From JACDAN01 sp035535195 (lineage in GTDB: Bacteria > Actinomycetota > Thermoleophilia > Gaiellales > Gaiellaceae), in the NCBI GenBank assembly GCA_035535195.1, contig DATLQK010000085.1:1-28330 (forward strand): a DNA stretch of 28,330 nt, written 5' to 3'. Below the pieces are notes generated by a model, which worked only from the letters and a program-made list of their open reading frames with translations, was not told where the DNA came from and did not search any database. Positions 6,184-14,189 of this stretch are shown one piece after another (position 1 is the first letter of the stretch; each line of letters starts with the position of its first letter). A program made the translations under genes and the position numbers.

Positions 6184-6220
6184 GCAGTCCCCCGGGCGGC
6201 GCGGCCGCTCGGGGGACTGC
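6184..6220. terminator. Strong hairpin between the membrane peptide gene and tig
   Basis: GCAGTCCCCCG (6184-6194) pairs perfectly with CGGGGGACTGC (6210-6220), and the stem can extend inward to about 16 bp with one G-U pair. Plus-strand RNA has no U tract after it; the minus strand reads into CGTTTTC, which is terminator-like. The likely role is punctuation between 6148 and the tig start, only 18 bases downstream. Confidence 0.6.
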
Positions 6221-6223
6221 TGG

Positions 6224-6229
6224 CACAAT
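6224..6229 (+). promoter_or_regulatory. Possible -10 element (CACAAT) of tig
   Basis: CACAAT departs from TAnnnT in its first base but lies 9 bases before the GTG of tig, the spacing seen for other leaderless-looking starts. There is no Shine-Dalgarno between it and the GTG. Confidence 0.35.
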
Positions 6230-6238
6230 GGCCGTCCT

Positions 6239-7585
6239 GTGAAGGCGACGGTCGAAGAGCTCCCCGAGAGCAAGATCCGGATGACCGTCGAGGTGCCGAG
6301 CGGCGACGTCGAGCATGCGATCGACCACGCCGCCTCCGACCTCGCCGGCAGCCTGAGGATCCCCGGCTTCCGCAAGGGCAAGGTGCCCATGCCGGTGCTG
6401 CTGGCGCGCGTCGGCAAGGACCGCCTCTACCAGGAGGCGGTCGACAGCCACATCGGGGGCTGGTTCCGAGCGGCGCTCCGCGGGACGAACGTCCGGCCGG
6501 TTCAGCCGCCCGAGTACGAGTACGAGCTCCCGGACTCGCCTTCCGACACCTTCCAGTTCACGGCGACCGTCCCGGTCCAGCCGAAGCCCGAGCTGCCGGA
6601 CTGGTCGGTGCTCGAGGTCCCGCGCTCCGATCCCGACGTGCCTCAGGAGCTGGTCGACGCGGAGCTCGAGATCCTGCGCTCCACGGTCGCCGACCTCGCT
6701 CCGGTCGAGGGGCGGCCGGCGCAGGAGGGCGACGTCGTCGTCGTCGACCTCGTCTCCGACGACGGCGAGGCGCAGCGCGACTACGTGGCCGAGCTCGGCG
6801 CCGGGCGACTGCTTCCCGAGATCGAGCGCGGCCTCCTCGGGATGGACCAGGGGGCGGAGAAGCCGATCTCCTACCGTCTGCCCGACGGTTCCGAGGCCGG
6901 GGTCACGGCGCGCATGAACGAGATCAAGGAGAGGGTGCTCCCGCCGCTCGACGACGAGCTCGCCCAGGCGGCGACGGAGTTCGACACCCTGGGCGAGCTC
7001 ACAGACGAGATCCGAGACCGGCTCGGGGCCCAGCTCGAGCAGGAGATCGATTCGCAGTTCCGCACGGCCGCCGTCGACGCGCTCGTCACGGCGACCGACC
7101 CCGAGATCGCCGACGGCCTCGTAGAGTCGCGGGCGGTCGAGCTATGGAACGCGCTCGTGCGGTCGCTCGAGCGCCGCGGCATCAGCGCGGAGGCCTACCT
7201 CCAGCTCAGCGGTCGCTCGCCCCAGGAGATCCAGGCCGACATCGAGAGCGAGGCCCGTCAGTCGCTGGCCCGCGAGATCGTGCTCGAAGCGGCGGCGGAC
7301 GACCTCGGGGTCGAGGTCTCCGACGACGAGATCGACGAGCTGATCCGCGAGCAGGCCGAAGACGAGAACCCGGACGAGCTGATCCAGCAGGTCCGGGACG
7401 CCGGCCGCTACGAGGCGCTGCGCGCCGACCTCCGGCTGCGCAAGGCGCTCGACCGCATCGCGGGCGAGGTGAAGACGATTCCCGTGGAGCTCGCCCGCGC
7501 CCGCGAGGAGCTCTGGACCCCCGAGAAGGAAAAACCCGAAACCGCTACGAAGTTGTGGACCCCCGGCAGCAAGGAGCCTTCATGA
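6239..7585 (+). CDS. tig: Trigger factor
   Basis: A 448-residue ribosome-associated chaperone and peptidyl-prolyl isomerase that meets nascent chains at the exit tunnel. The N-terminal ribosome-binding signature GFRKGK is at 43-48. A FKBP-type PPIase domain follows at about 155-240 (EGDVVVVDLVSDDGE, then YVAELGAGRLLPEIERGLLGM), then a long helical C-terminal chaperone domain. Length is close to the usual 430-450. The GTG start is the only one compatible with the family N-terminus (MKATVEELPESKIRM); no Shine-Dalgarno precedes it. The stop overlaps the clpP start (ATGA), so synthesis is probably coupled. The order tig-clpP-clpX is widely conserved and joins folding with degradation. Confidence 0.97.
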   Translation: MKATVEELPESKIRMTVEVPSGDVEHAIDHAASDLAGSLRIPGFRKGKVPMPVLLARVGKDRLYQEAVDSHIGGWFRAALRGTNVRPVQPPEYEYELPDSPSDTFQFTATVPVQPKPELPDWSVLEVPRSDPDVPQELVDAELEILRSTVADLAPVEGRPAQEGDVVVVDLVSDDGEAQRDYVAELGAGRLLPEIERGLLGMDQGAEKPISYRLPDGSEAGVTARMNEIKERVLPPLDDELAQAATEFDTLGELTDEIRDRLGAQLEQEIDSQFRTAAVDALVTATDPEIADGLVESRAVELWNALVRSLERRGISAEAYLQLSGRSPQEIQADIESEARQSLAREIVLEAAADDLGVEVSDDEIDELIREQAEDENPDELIQQVRDAGRYEALRADLRLRKALDRIAGEVKTIPVELARAREELWTPEKEKPETATKLWTPGSKEPS

Positions 7586-8187
7586 GCCCGCTAGTCCCGA
7601 TGGTGATCGAGCAGACCTCGCGTGGTGAGCGCGCGTTTGACATCTACTCGCGCCTGCTGAACGAACGCATCATCTTCCTCGGCACGCCGATCGACGATCA
7701 GATCGCGAACCTGATCATCGCCCAGCTGCTGCACCTCGAGTCAGAGGACCCCGACAAGGACATCGCCCTGTACGTGAACTCGCCGGGGGGCGACGTCTAC
7801 GCCGGCCTCGGCGTCTACGACACGATGCAGTTCATCAAGCCCGACGTCCAGACGATCTGTGTCGGCATCGCGATGTCGATGGGCGCCCTGCTGTTGTCAG
7901 GCGGCGCGAAAGGGAAGCGCATGGCGCTGCCGAACGCGAAGATCCTGATCCACCAGGTCTGGACGCCGTCCGGCCCTGGCGGGCAGGCCGCCGACATCGA
8001 AATCCGCGCACGGGAGACCCTGGACTTGAAGCGACGACTGGAGGAGATCCTTTCCGATCACACCGGCCAGGACCTCGAGAAGGTTGGACGCGACACCGAC
8101 CGCGACTACTTCATGTCGGCGCAAGAGGCCAAGGATTACGGCATCATCGACACCGTGATCACGAACCGGGATGGGACGAAGGGCTAG
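7582..8187 (+). CDS. clpP: ClpP, ATP-dependent protease proteolytic subunit
   Basis: A 201-residue serine peptidase (S14) that forms the barrel of ClpXP. The catalytic triad is Ser99 (IAMSMGALLL), His124 (LIHQV) and Asp175 (DTDRDYF). The body is typical (YVNSPGGDVYAGLGVYDTM, QAADIEIRARE). ATG 7582 was chosen because AAGGAG lies 5 bases before it and because it gives the 4-base ATGA overlap with tig. The N-terminus PMVIEQTSRGERAFDIYSRLL is that of mature ClpP, so little or no propeptide exists. clpX follows after 36 bases. Many actinobacteria have two adjacent clpP genes; only one is present here. Confidence 0.97.
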   Translation: MSPLVPMVIEQTSRGERAFDIYSRLLNERIIFLGTPIDDQIANLIIAQLLHLESEDPDKDIALYVNSPGGDVYAGLGVYDTMQFIKPDVQTICVGIAMSMGALLLSGGAKGKRMALPNAKILIHQVWTPSGPGGQAADIEIRARETLDLKRRLEEILSDHTGQDLEKVGRDTDRDYFMSAQEAKDYGIIDTVITNRDGTKG

Positions 8188-8223
8188 CACCCTTGGCGAT
8201 TTCGGAGTACAAGGAGAACTAGG

Positions 8224-9501
8224 GTGGCGCGGGCGAGCGACGGCAACGAGCAGCTTCTCTGCAGTTTCTGCGGGAAGTCGCAGCGGCAGGTCAAGAAGCT
8301 GATCGCGGGTCCGGGCGTCTACATCTGCGACGAGTGCATCGATCTCTGTAACGAGATCATCGACGAGGAGCTCACCGCTCCCTCGCAACTCGACCTCGAG
8401 AACCTACCGCGCCCGCGGGACATCTACGCCGTCCTGAACGACTACGTGGTCAGTCAGGAGGAAGCGAAGCGGACGCTCGCCGTCGCCGTCTACAACCATT
8501 ACAAGCGCGTCCAGATGGGCTCGGAGGACTCGGACGTCGAGCTCCAGAAGTCGAACATCCTCCTGCTCGGACCGACCGGCTGCGGCAAGACGCTACTGGC
8601 GCAGACGCTCGCGCGGATCCTGAACGTCCCGTTCGCGATCGCCGACGCGACCGCGCTGACGGAGGCCGGCTACGTCGGTGAGGACGTCGAGAACATCCTC
8701 CTCAAGCTGATTCAGGCGGCCGACTTCGACATCAAGAAGGCCGAGACCGGGATCATCTACATCGATGAGGTCGACAAGATCGCGCGAAAGGCGGACAACC
8801 CGTCGATCACGCGCGACGTCTCGGGCGAGGGCGTCCAACAGGCGCTCCTGAAGATCCTCGAGGGGACCGTCGCCTCGGTCCCGCCGCAGGGCGGACGGAA
8901 GCACCCACACCAGGAGTTCCTCTCGATCGACACGACGAACATCCTCTTCATCTGCGGCGGCGCGTTCGCCGGGCTGGAGAAGATCGTCGGCCGGCGGATC
9001 GGCAAGAACGCCGTCGGGTTCGGCGCGGACATCCGCTCCCGCCACGACTCCGAGACGAGTGAGCTGCTCGCAGAGGTGATGCCGGAGGACCTGCTCGCCT
9101 ACGGCTTGATCCCTGAGTTCATCGGGCGCCTCCCGGTCGTGTCGGCCGTGCACCAGCTCCAGCGCGAGGATCTCGTGCAGATCCTCGTCGAGCCGCGCAA
9201 CGCGCTGATCAAGCAGTACCAGCGCTTCTTCGGCTACGACTCGATCGAACTCGTCTTCACAGACGATGCGCTCTGGTCGATCGCCGACAAGGCGCTCGAG
9301 CGCGAGACGGGCGCCCGGGGCCTTCGGTCGATCATCGAGACGGCGCTCCTCGACGTCATGTTCGAGCTGCCGTCACGCAAGGACGTCTCCAAGTGCGTGA
9401 TCACGAAGGAGACGATCGAGAAGGGGCTCAAGCCGACGCTCGTCACGAGCGCCGGCGACACCGCCGACGAGGCGGACGAGCTCGTCGAAGAGTCGGCCTA
9501 G
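8224..9501 (+). CDS. clpX: ClpX, ATPase subunit of Clp protease
   Basis: A 425-residue AAA+ unfoldase that recognises tagged proteins and feeds them to ClpP. The N-terminal zinc-binding domain has Cys13, Cys16, Cys35 and Cys38 (CSFC and CDEC). Walker A GPTGCGKT is at 116-123, pore loop GYVGEDVE at 149-156, Walker B IIYIDEVD with Asp181 and Glu182, and the sensor region GARGLRSIIE. The ClpP-docking IGF loop aligns with VGF (AVGFGADI), a conservative change. The GTG start has AAGGAG 8 bases upstream. It forms an operon with clpP. The C-terminal tail is short and acidic. Confidence 0.98.
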   Translation: MARASDGNEQLLCSFCGKSQRQVKKLIAGPGVYICDECIDLCNEIIDEELTAPSQLDLENLPRPRDIYAVLNDYVVSQEEAKRTLAVAVYNHYKRVQMGSEDSDVELQKSNILLLGPTGCGKTLLAQTLARILNVPFAIADATALTEAGYVGEDVENILLKLIQAADFDIKKAETGIIYIDEVDKIARKADNPSITRDVSGEGVQQALLKILEGTVASVPPQGGRKHPHQEFLSIDTTNILFICGGAFAGLEKIVGRRIGKNAVGFGADIRSRHDSETSELLAEVMPEDLLAYGLIPEFIGRLPVVSAVHQLQREDLVQILVEPRNALIKQYQRFFGYDSIELVFTDDALWSIADKALERETGARGLRSIIETALLDVMFELPSRKDVSKCVITKETIEKGLKPTLVTSAGDTADEADELVEESA

Positions 9502-9511
9502 CGCCTCTGCC

Positions 9512-9617
9512 TATACTGGGCGCATAGTCGCTGCGTGACCACATCCGGTTCACTCCGCGCGACCTGACGGTCGGCGCCGGTTCCACGCGCGACGATCAGC
9601 AAGACTCACGGCCCGAG
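9512..9617 (+). promoter_or_regulatory. Putative valS promoter (TATACT at 9512) and about 95-base leader
   Basis: TATACT at 9512-9517 is a good -10 match after the clpX stop. The leader that follows can form GACC-TGAC-GGTC (9561-9572) nested within complementary CGCGCG runs, and contains a 10-codon frame (GTG 9535 to TGA 9567) without a valine run. No T-box TGGNACC sequence was found. Confidence 0.4.
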
Positions 9618-12032
9618 ATGGACACGCTCTACAACCCCGACGGCGTCGAGGAGCGCTGGCAGCAGGCCTGGGAGGCCGAGGGCCTCTACAACGCCGACCC
9701 CGACGCGCCTGGCGAGCCATACTGCATCGCGCTCCCGCCGCCGAACGTGACGGGCGAGCTCCACATGGGGCATGCGCTCAACGCGTCGATCCAGGACCTC
9801 CTGATCCGCTGGCATCGCATGCGCGGCTTCAACGTGCTATGGCAGCCGGGCTACGACCACGCGGGGATCGCGACTCAGAACGTGATCGAGAAGGAGCTCG
9901 CGAAGGAGAGCCTGACTCGCCACGACCTCGGGCGGGACGCCTTCGTGGCGCGCACCTGGGAGTGGCTCGAGCTTTACGGCGGAATCATCCTCGGCCAGCT
10001 GCGTCGCCTCGGCGCCTCGCTCGACTACCGCCGCGAGCGCATGACGATGGACGAGGCCTACGTCCGCGCCGTGCTCCGCTGGTTCGTGCACCTCTACGAC
10101 AAGGGCTGGCTCTACCGCGCGAACCGGATCGTCAATTGGTGCCCGCGCTGCGAGAGCGCGATCTCCGACCTCGAGGTGAACCACATCGAGGAGGACGACA
10201 CGCTCACCTGGATCCGCTATCCGCTCGCGGACGGGTCCGGCCACCTGACGATCGCGACGGTGCGTCCTTCGACGATGCTCGCCGACACCGGCGTGGCCGT
10301 GAACCCGGCCGACGACCGCTACCGCGACCTCGTGGGCAAGGAGGCGATCGTCCCGATCGTCGAGCGCCGCGTGCCGATCATCGCTGACGAGCGCGTGGAG
10401 ATGGAGTTCGGGACCGGCGCGCTGAAGATCACGCCCGGACACGATCCGATGGACTTCGAGATCGGCCGGGACCACGGGCTCGAGGAGCTGACGGTGATCG
10501 GGCTCGATGCGCGGATGAACGAGGCCGCCGGAGAGTTCGCCGGGCTGACGCAGGAGGAGGCGAACGAGCGGATCGTGGCGCGGCTCGGCGAGCAGGGCCT
10601 GCTCGAGAAACAGGAGCCCTACCGGCACGCTGTCGGTCACTGCGACCGGTGCGGGACAAGGATCGAGCCGCTCGTGACCCTGCAGTGGTGGTGCGACATG
10701 AAGGAGCTCGCCGCGCCGGCGATCGAGGCCGTGCGGGACAGGCGCACGCGCTTCTTCCCCGACCGCTACACAGACGTTTACCTCAACTGGATGGAGAAGA
10801 TCCGGCCCTGGTGCGTCTCCCGCCAGCTGTGGTGGGGGCACCGGATCCCGGTGTGGTACTGCCCGGACGGCCACATCACCGCCGCCGAAGAGCAGCCCGG
10901 CGCGTGCGGCGAGTGCGGCAGCACCGAGCTCACGCAGGACGAGGACGTACTCGATACTTGGTTCTCGTCGGCGCTGTGGCCGTTCGCGACGCTCGGCTGG
11001 CCGGAGCAGACGCCCGAGCTCGAGACGTGGTACCCGAATGACGTCAGCTCGACCGACCGCGGGATCATCTTCCTCTGGGAGGCCCGGATGCAGATGGCCG
11101 GGATCGAGCTGATGGGCGAGATCCCGTTCCCGGGGATCAACATCCACTCGACGATCAACGCGCCGGACGGCCGCCGGATGTCGAAGAGCCTCGGCACGGG
11201 GATCAACCCGCTCGACACCGTCGACGAGTACGGCGCGGATGCGACGCGCTACGGGCTCCTGAAGATGTCCTCGACCCAGGACGTCCGCTTCAACGTCGGG
11301 ATGATCGAGGAGGGTCGCAAGCTCGCGAACAAGCTCTGGAACGTGGCGCGGCTGATCCTCTCCAACGCGGCCGACGCGCGGCCGGCGGCCGAGCCCCGCG
11401 ACGTCGAGGAGCGCTGGATCCTCGCGCGGCTCGACGCCACGCGCGAGTTGCTCGAGGAGAGCTGGGGCCGGTTCGAGTTCGCGCCGGCCGTCAACGCGCT
11501 CTATCGCGTGACGTTCGACGACTTCTGCGACTGGTACGCGGAGGCGATCAAACCGCGCTTCCAGGATCCGGCGGACACGGTGGTGCGCTCGACCGCCCTC
11601 GCGGCGCTCGAGCGGCTGCTGATCCTGCTCCATCCCGTGATGCCGCACGTGACCGAGGAGATCTGGTCGCAGCTCCCGACGAGGCAGACGCGCCTGATCG
11701 TCCGCCCGTGGCTCGAGGCCGACCCGCGGTTTGCCGCGGACGCGGCCGCGCTCCAGCGCGTGCAGGAAGCCGCGGTGATGTTCCGCCGCAGCGGCGTGCT
11801 CCCGCCGCTCGACGAGGACGAGCAGCGGATTCTCCAGGCCGTGGAGCGCCGCCAGGTCGCGGCCGACGGAGACCCGACCGTCGAGATCGAGCGGCTCCGC
11901 AAGGAGATCCAGCGCGCCGAAGGGATGCTCGGCAACGAGCGCTTCGTCGAGCGTGCTCCGGCTGACGTGGTCGAGGCGGAGCGCGAGAAGCTCGCGCGCT
12001 ACCGGCGTGAGCTCGAGGCTCTCACCGGCTAG
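9618..12032 (+). CDS. valS: Valyl-tRNA synthetase
   Basis: An 804-residue class Ia synthetase charging tRNA-Val. The HIGH-type motif HMGH is at 49-52 (PPPNVTGELHMGHAL) and the KMSKS-type motif RMSKS is at 520-524. The CP1 editing domain is present (TVRPSTMLADTGVAV, GTGALKITPGHDPMDFEIG). Cysteine pairs suggest structural zinc sites (CPRC, CDRC, and CGEC after CPDGH). The C-terminal end is a coiled-coil arm (VEIERLRKEIQRAEGMLGNERFV...) typical of ValS. At 804 residues it is shorter than many bacterial ValS proteins, but all motifs are present. Only a weak ribosome site (CCGAG) precedes the ATG. folC overlaps its 3' end. Confidence 0.98.
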   Translation: MDTLYNPDGVEERWQQAWEAEGLYNADPDAPGEPYCIALPPPNVTGELHMGHALNASIQDLLIRWHRMRGFNVLWQPGYDHAGIATQNVIEKELAKESLTRHDLGRDAFVARTWEWLELYGGIILGQLRRLGASLDYRRERMTMDEAYVRAVLRWFVHLYDKGWLYRANRIVNWCPRCESAISDLEVNHIEEDDTLTWIRYPLADGSGHLTIATVRPSTMLADTGVAVNPADDRYRDLVGKEAIVPIVERRVPIIADERVEMEFGTGALKITPGHDPMDFEIGRDHGLEELTVIGLDARMNEAAGEFAGLTQEEANERIVARLGEQGLLEKQEPYRHAVGHCDRCGTRIEPLVTLQWWCDMKELAAPAIEAVRDRRTRFFPDRYTDVYLNWMEKIRPWCVSRQLWWGHRIPVWYCPDGHITAAEEQPGACGECGSTELTQDEDVLDTWFSSALWPFATLGWPEQTPELETWYPNDVSSTDRGIIFLWEARMQMAGIELMGEIPFPGINIHSTINAPDGRRMSKSLGTGINPLDTVDEYGADATRYGLLKMSSTQDVRFNVGMIEEGRKLANKLWNVARLILSNAADARPAAEPRDVEERWILARLDATRELLEESWGRFEFAPAVNALYRVTFDDFCDWYAEAIKPRFQDPADTVVRSTALAALERLLILLHPVMPHVTEEIWSQLPTRQTRLIVRPWLEADPRFAADAAALQRVQEAAVMFRRSGVLPPLDEDEQRILQAVERRQVAADGDPTVEIERLRKEIQRAEGMLGNERFVERAPADVVEAEREKLARYRRELEALTG

Positions 12033-13077
12033 CGGCAGCAGGCCGGCGACGGCCTGGATCGCTTCCCTGAGCCCGTGGCCCGAGGAGTTCGGCCTCGACC
12101 GGATGCGCGGCTTGCTCGAGCTCCTGGGTCACCCCGAGCGTGCCTTTCCCGCGATTCACGTTGTCGGGACGAACGGCAAGTCAACCGCCACGCGGACAAT
12201 CGCCGCTCTCTTGCGGGCCGAGAGGAGGCGGCCGGGCGCGTACACGTCGCCACACGTGAGCGGCTGGGCGGAGCGGATCTGGGTGGACGGCGCGGAGGCC
12301 GATTTCGAGGCGACAGTCGTGCGGATACGACGGGCGGCGGAGCTGGTCGGCGCCACCCAGTTCGAGGCGCTGACCGCGGCGGCGCTGGTCGAGTTCACCG
12401 AGCGCGGCGTCGACGTCGCTGTGGTCGAGGCGGGGCTCGGCGGCCGCCTTGACGCCACGAACGTGGTCGACGCCGAGGTCGTTTTGCTGACGAACGTCTC
12501 GCTCGAGCACACGGAGGTGCTCGGCGAGACGCCGGAGGAGATCGCTGCGGAGAAGCTTGCGGTAGCGCATGCAGCAAGAGTAGTTGTCTTACCGGACAAC
12601 GACTACCGAAGATTCGTACCGGCCGGCCGCGAAATCGTGACGGGAGGGGCGCGCGAGGCGGCCGAGGCCTTTCTCCGGCGACCGCTCGCCGAGACACTCG
12701 AGCCGCCCTCGCTCCCCGGCCGTTTCGACCGCCGCGGACGAGAGCTCTGGGACGGCGCACACAACCCGGCGGGCACCGCCTGGCTCCGCACCAACGCGGA
12801 GGGCCCGTTCGACGTCGTCCTCGCCTCGATCCTCGCCGACAAGGACGCCGATGCCATGCTCCGCGACCTCGCCGAGCTGGCCCCGCGCCTCATCGCGACG
12901 CAGTCTCGGAGCCCCCGCGCTCTCGCAGCGACCGAGGTCGCGCGCCGTGCTGCGTCACACTTCGCGCATGTCGACACCGAACCGGATCCGCACGCCGCCC
13001 TCGCTCGAGCGCGAGAATCCACCCGTGGGGGCATCCTCGTCACCGGGTCGCTCTACCTCCTCGCGGACCTCTCGTAG
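12007..13077 (+). CDS. folC: Folylpolyglutamate/dihydrofolate synthase, compact form
   Basis: A Mur-ligase-like enzyme that adds glutamate to (dihydro)pteroate or folates using ATP. The family N-terminus is seen (ATAWIASLSPWPEEFGLDRM), with P-loop VVGTNGKSTATRT, SPHV, VEAGLGGRLDATNVV, TNVSLEHTEVLG, the EK of the catalytic lysine region (AAEKLAV), and DGAHNP in the C-terminal domain, ending GILVTGSLYLLADL. GTG 12007 gives 356 residues and a 26-base overlap with valS; no good Shine-Dalgarno exists, and ATG 11953 would add 18 residues unlike the family. Most FolC proteins have over 400 residues. Here the stretch between the EK motif and the LPGRF/DGAHNP region is shortened by roughly 70, without the usual GIIKPG and central HQ/NA helix. 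The position after valS is conserved in actinobacteria. Confidence 0.92.
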   Translation: MSSRLSPASGSRPATAWIASLSPWPEEFGLDRMRGLLELLGHPERAFPAIHVVGTNGKSTATRTIAALLRAERRRPGAYTSPHVSGWAERIWVDGAEADFEATVVRIRRAAELVGATQFEALTAAALVEFTERGVDVAVVEAGLGGRLDATNVVDAEVVLLTNVSLEHTEVLGETPEEIAAEKLAVAHAARVVVLPDNDYRRFVPAGREIVTGGAREAAEAFLRRPLAETLEPPSLPGRFDRRGRELWDGAHNPAGTAWLRTNAEGPFDVVLASILADKDADAMLRDLAELAPRLIATQSRSPRALAATEVARRAASHFAHVDTEPDPHAALARARESTRGGILVTGSLYLLADLS

Positions 13078-13117
13078 GCCCGCGCCGCGCAGCCGCCGCA
13101 GAGGAAGAAAACGTACG

Positions 13118-13231
13118 ATGACGAAGGTTGCGGAGCGGCTGAGCGTGTTCGCGTTCGCGGCCGCGGTGGTGCTGGCGATCATCGGGCTCGCTTTCGCCGT
13201 CGGGTATTTGGTGGGACAGCTCCTGCTCTGA
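13118..13231 (+). CDS. Small single-TM membrane protein (37 aa)
   Basis: A 37-residue protein: a short basic head (MTKVAERLS) followed by one hydrophobic helix rich in Ala, Val, Ile, Phe and Gly that ends GYLVGQLLL. GAGGAAG lies upstream of the ATG at somewhat long spacing. It sits 40 bases after folC and 9 bases before the next start, so it is probably part of the same operon. In other actinobacteria a DUF4233-type membrane protein occupies the folC-ndk interval; this is too short to be that. Function is unknown. Confidence 0.7.
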   Translation: MTKVAERLSVFAFAAAVVLAIIGLAFAVGYLVGQLLL

Positions 13232-13240
13232 GGTGAACAG

Positions 13241-13744
13241 GTGAACGACGTCTTCGAGAACCTCCGCGATTTCTTCGGATCCGAGTCGTGGGTCGTCGCG
13301 CGGAACCTCGGCATCTTCTTCCTGGTCGTCTTCTGGCTGGCGCTCGCCTACTGGGTGTTCAAGGACGCGCGGCGCCGGATCGAGGATCCGTGGCTGATCG
13401 CGATCGCGACGATCCTCGGCCTGATCCCGATCCTGGGCGTCCTGATCTACATGCTTTTCCGACCCCCGGAGTACCTCGACGACGTCCGCGAGCGGGAGCT
13501 CGAGATCAAGGCGATGGAGGAACGGCTGGCACGGCGCGAGCTGCACTGTCCCGTCTGCCGCGCCCACGTCGAGGACTCCTACCTCGTCTGCCCCGTCTGC
13601 ACGACCAAGCTCCGGCAGGCCTGCGTCAACTGCAAGGCCCCGCTCGAGACGCTCTGGCAGGTGTGCCCGTACTGCGAAACGCCGGTCGAGACGCCGACCA
13701 CGATCGAGTTCCCGCCGGCGCCGCAGCGCGAACGACCCGCGTAG
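13241..13744 (+). CDS. Membrane protein with PLDc_N-like segment and double zinc ribbon
   Basis: A 167-residue protein. Two membrane helices (about 22-41 and 51-72) around WVFKDARRRIEDPWL and LIPILGVLIYMLFRPPE match the PLDc_N module, the N-terminal membrane segment of cardiolipin synthases. A short charged helix follows (about 78-100), then four CxxC knuckles at Cys103/106, 117/120, 128/131 and 142/145, making two zinc ribbons. No phospholipase D catalytic HKD motif is present, so it is not a synthase. The GTG start has GAGGTG upstream. It lies between the small TM gene and ndk. The zinc ribbons are probably cytoplasmic and may bind protein or nucleic acid; the function is unknown. Confidence 0.88.
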   Translation: MNDVFENLRDFFGSESWVVARNLGIFFLVVFWLALAYWVFKDARRRIEDPWLIAIATILGLIPILGVLIYMLFRPPEYLDDVRERELEIKAMEERLARRELHCPVCRAHVEDSYLVCPVCTTKLRQACVNCKAPLETLWQVCPYCETPVETPTTIEFPPAPQRERPA

Positions 13745-13756
13745 CCGGCGCGCCGC

Positions 13757-13762
13757 TAACCT
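13757..13762 (+). promoter_or_regulatory. Putative -10 element (TAACCT) of ndk
   Basis: TAACCT lies 10 bases before the ndk ATG. No Shine-Dalgarno is present between them, consistent with a leaderless or nearly leaderless transcript. Confidence 0.4.
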
Positions 13763-13772
13763 CCGCCGCTCG

Positions 13773-14189
13773 ATGGCCCTGGAGCGGACACTCGTACTGG
13801 TCAAGCCGGACGCGATGCGGCGGCAGCTCGCGGGCGAGATCATCGGACGCCTCGAGCGGCGCGGCCTCCAACTGGGCGCGGCGCGGCTCCTTACGGTCGA
13901 GCGCTCGCTCGCGGAGCAGCACTACGCCGAGCACACCGAGAAGCCGTTCTTCGGCGAGCTGATCGAGTTCATCACCTCCGGACCGACGCTCGCCCTCGTC
14001 GTGGAGGGCGAAGGCGCGATCGCGACGGTCCGGACGACGATGGGGGCGACGGACCCCGCCGATGCAGTGCCGGGGACGATCCGCGGCGACCTCTCGCTCT
14101 CGATGCCCGACAACCTGGTGCACGGCTCCGATTCCCCGGAGTCGGCAGAGCGGGAGATCGCGCTGTGGTTCCCCGATGACGCACGCTGA
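13773..14189 (+). CDS. ndk: Nucleoside diphosphate kinase
   Basis: A 138-residue enzyme that moves the gamma phosphate from ATP to other nucleoside diphosphates through a phosphohistidine. The catalytic His117 lies in NLVHGSDSPESAEREI, the family signature. The start ERTLVLVKPDAMRR and GPTLALVVEGEGAI are typical. Length is normal. It has no Shine-Dalgarno but has a -10-like TAACCT 10 bases before the ATG. The methyltransferase start lies inside its last codons (14-base overlap), so translation may be coupled. The position between folC and mreB is conserved in actinobacteria. Confidence 0.98.
   Translation: MALERTLVLVKPDAMRRQLAGEIIGRLERRGLQLGAARLLTVERSLAEQHYAEHTEKPFFGELIEFITSGPTLALVVEGEGAIATVRTTMGATDPADAVPGTIRGDLSLSMPDNLVHGSDSPESAEREIALWFPDDAR

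Noticed and set aside
9512..9617. T-box riboswitch upstream of valS
   Set aside because: No TGGNACC T-box sequence, no recognisable specifier loop with a valine codon, and no terminator follows; only GGTTCCA, which is the complement, is present.
9837..11648. 603-codon minus-strand frame antisense to valS
   Set aside because: Low-complexity Arg/Leu/Asp-rich translation without domain features, fully inside valS; a normal shadow frame at this G+C content.
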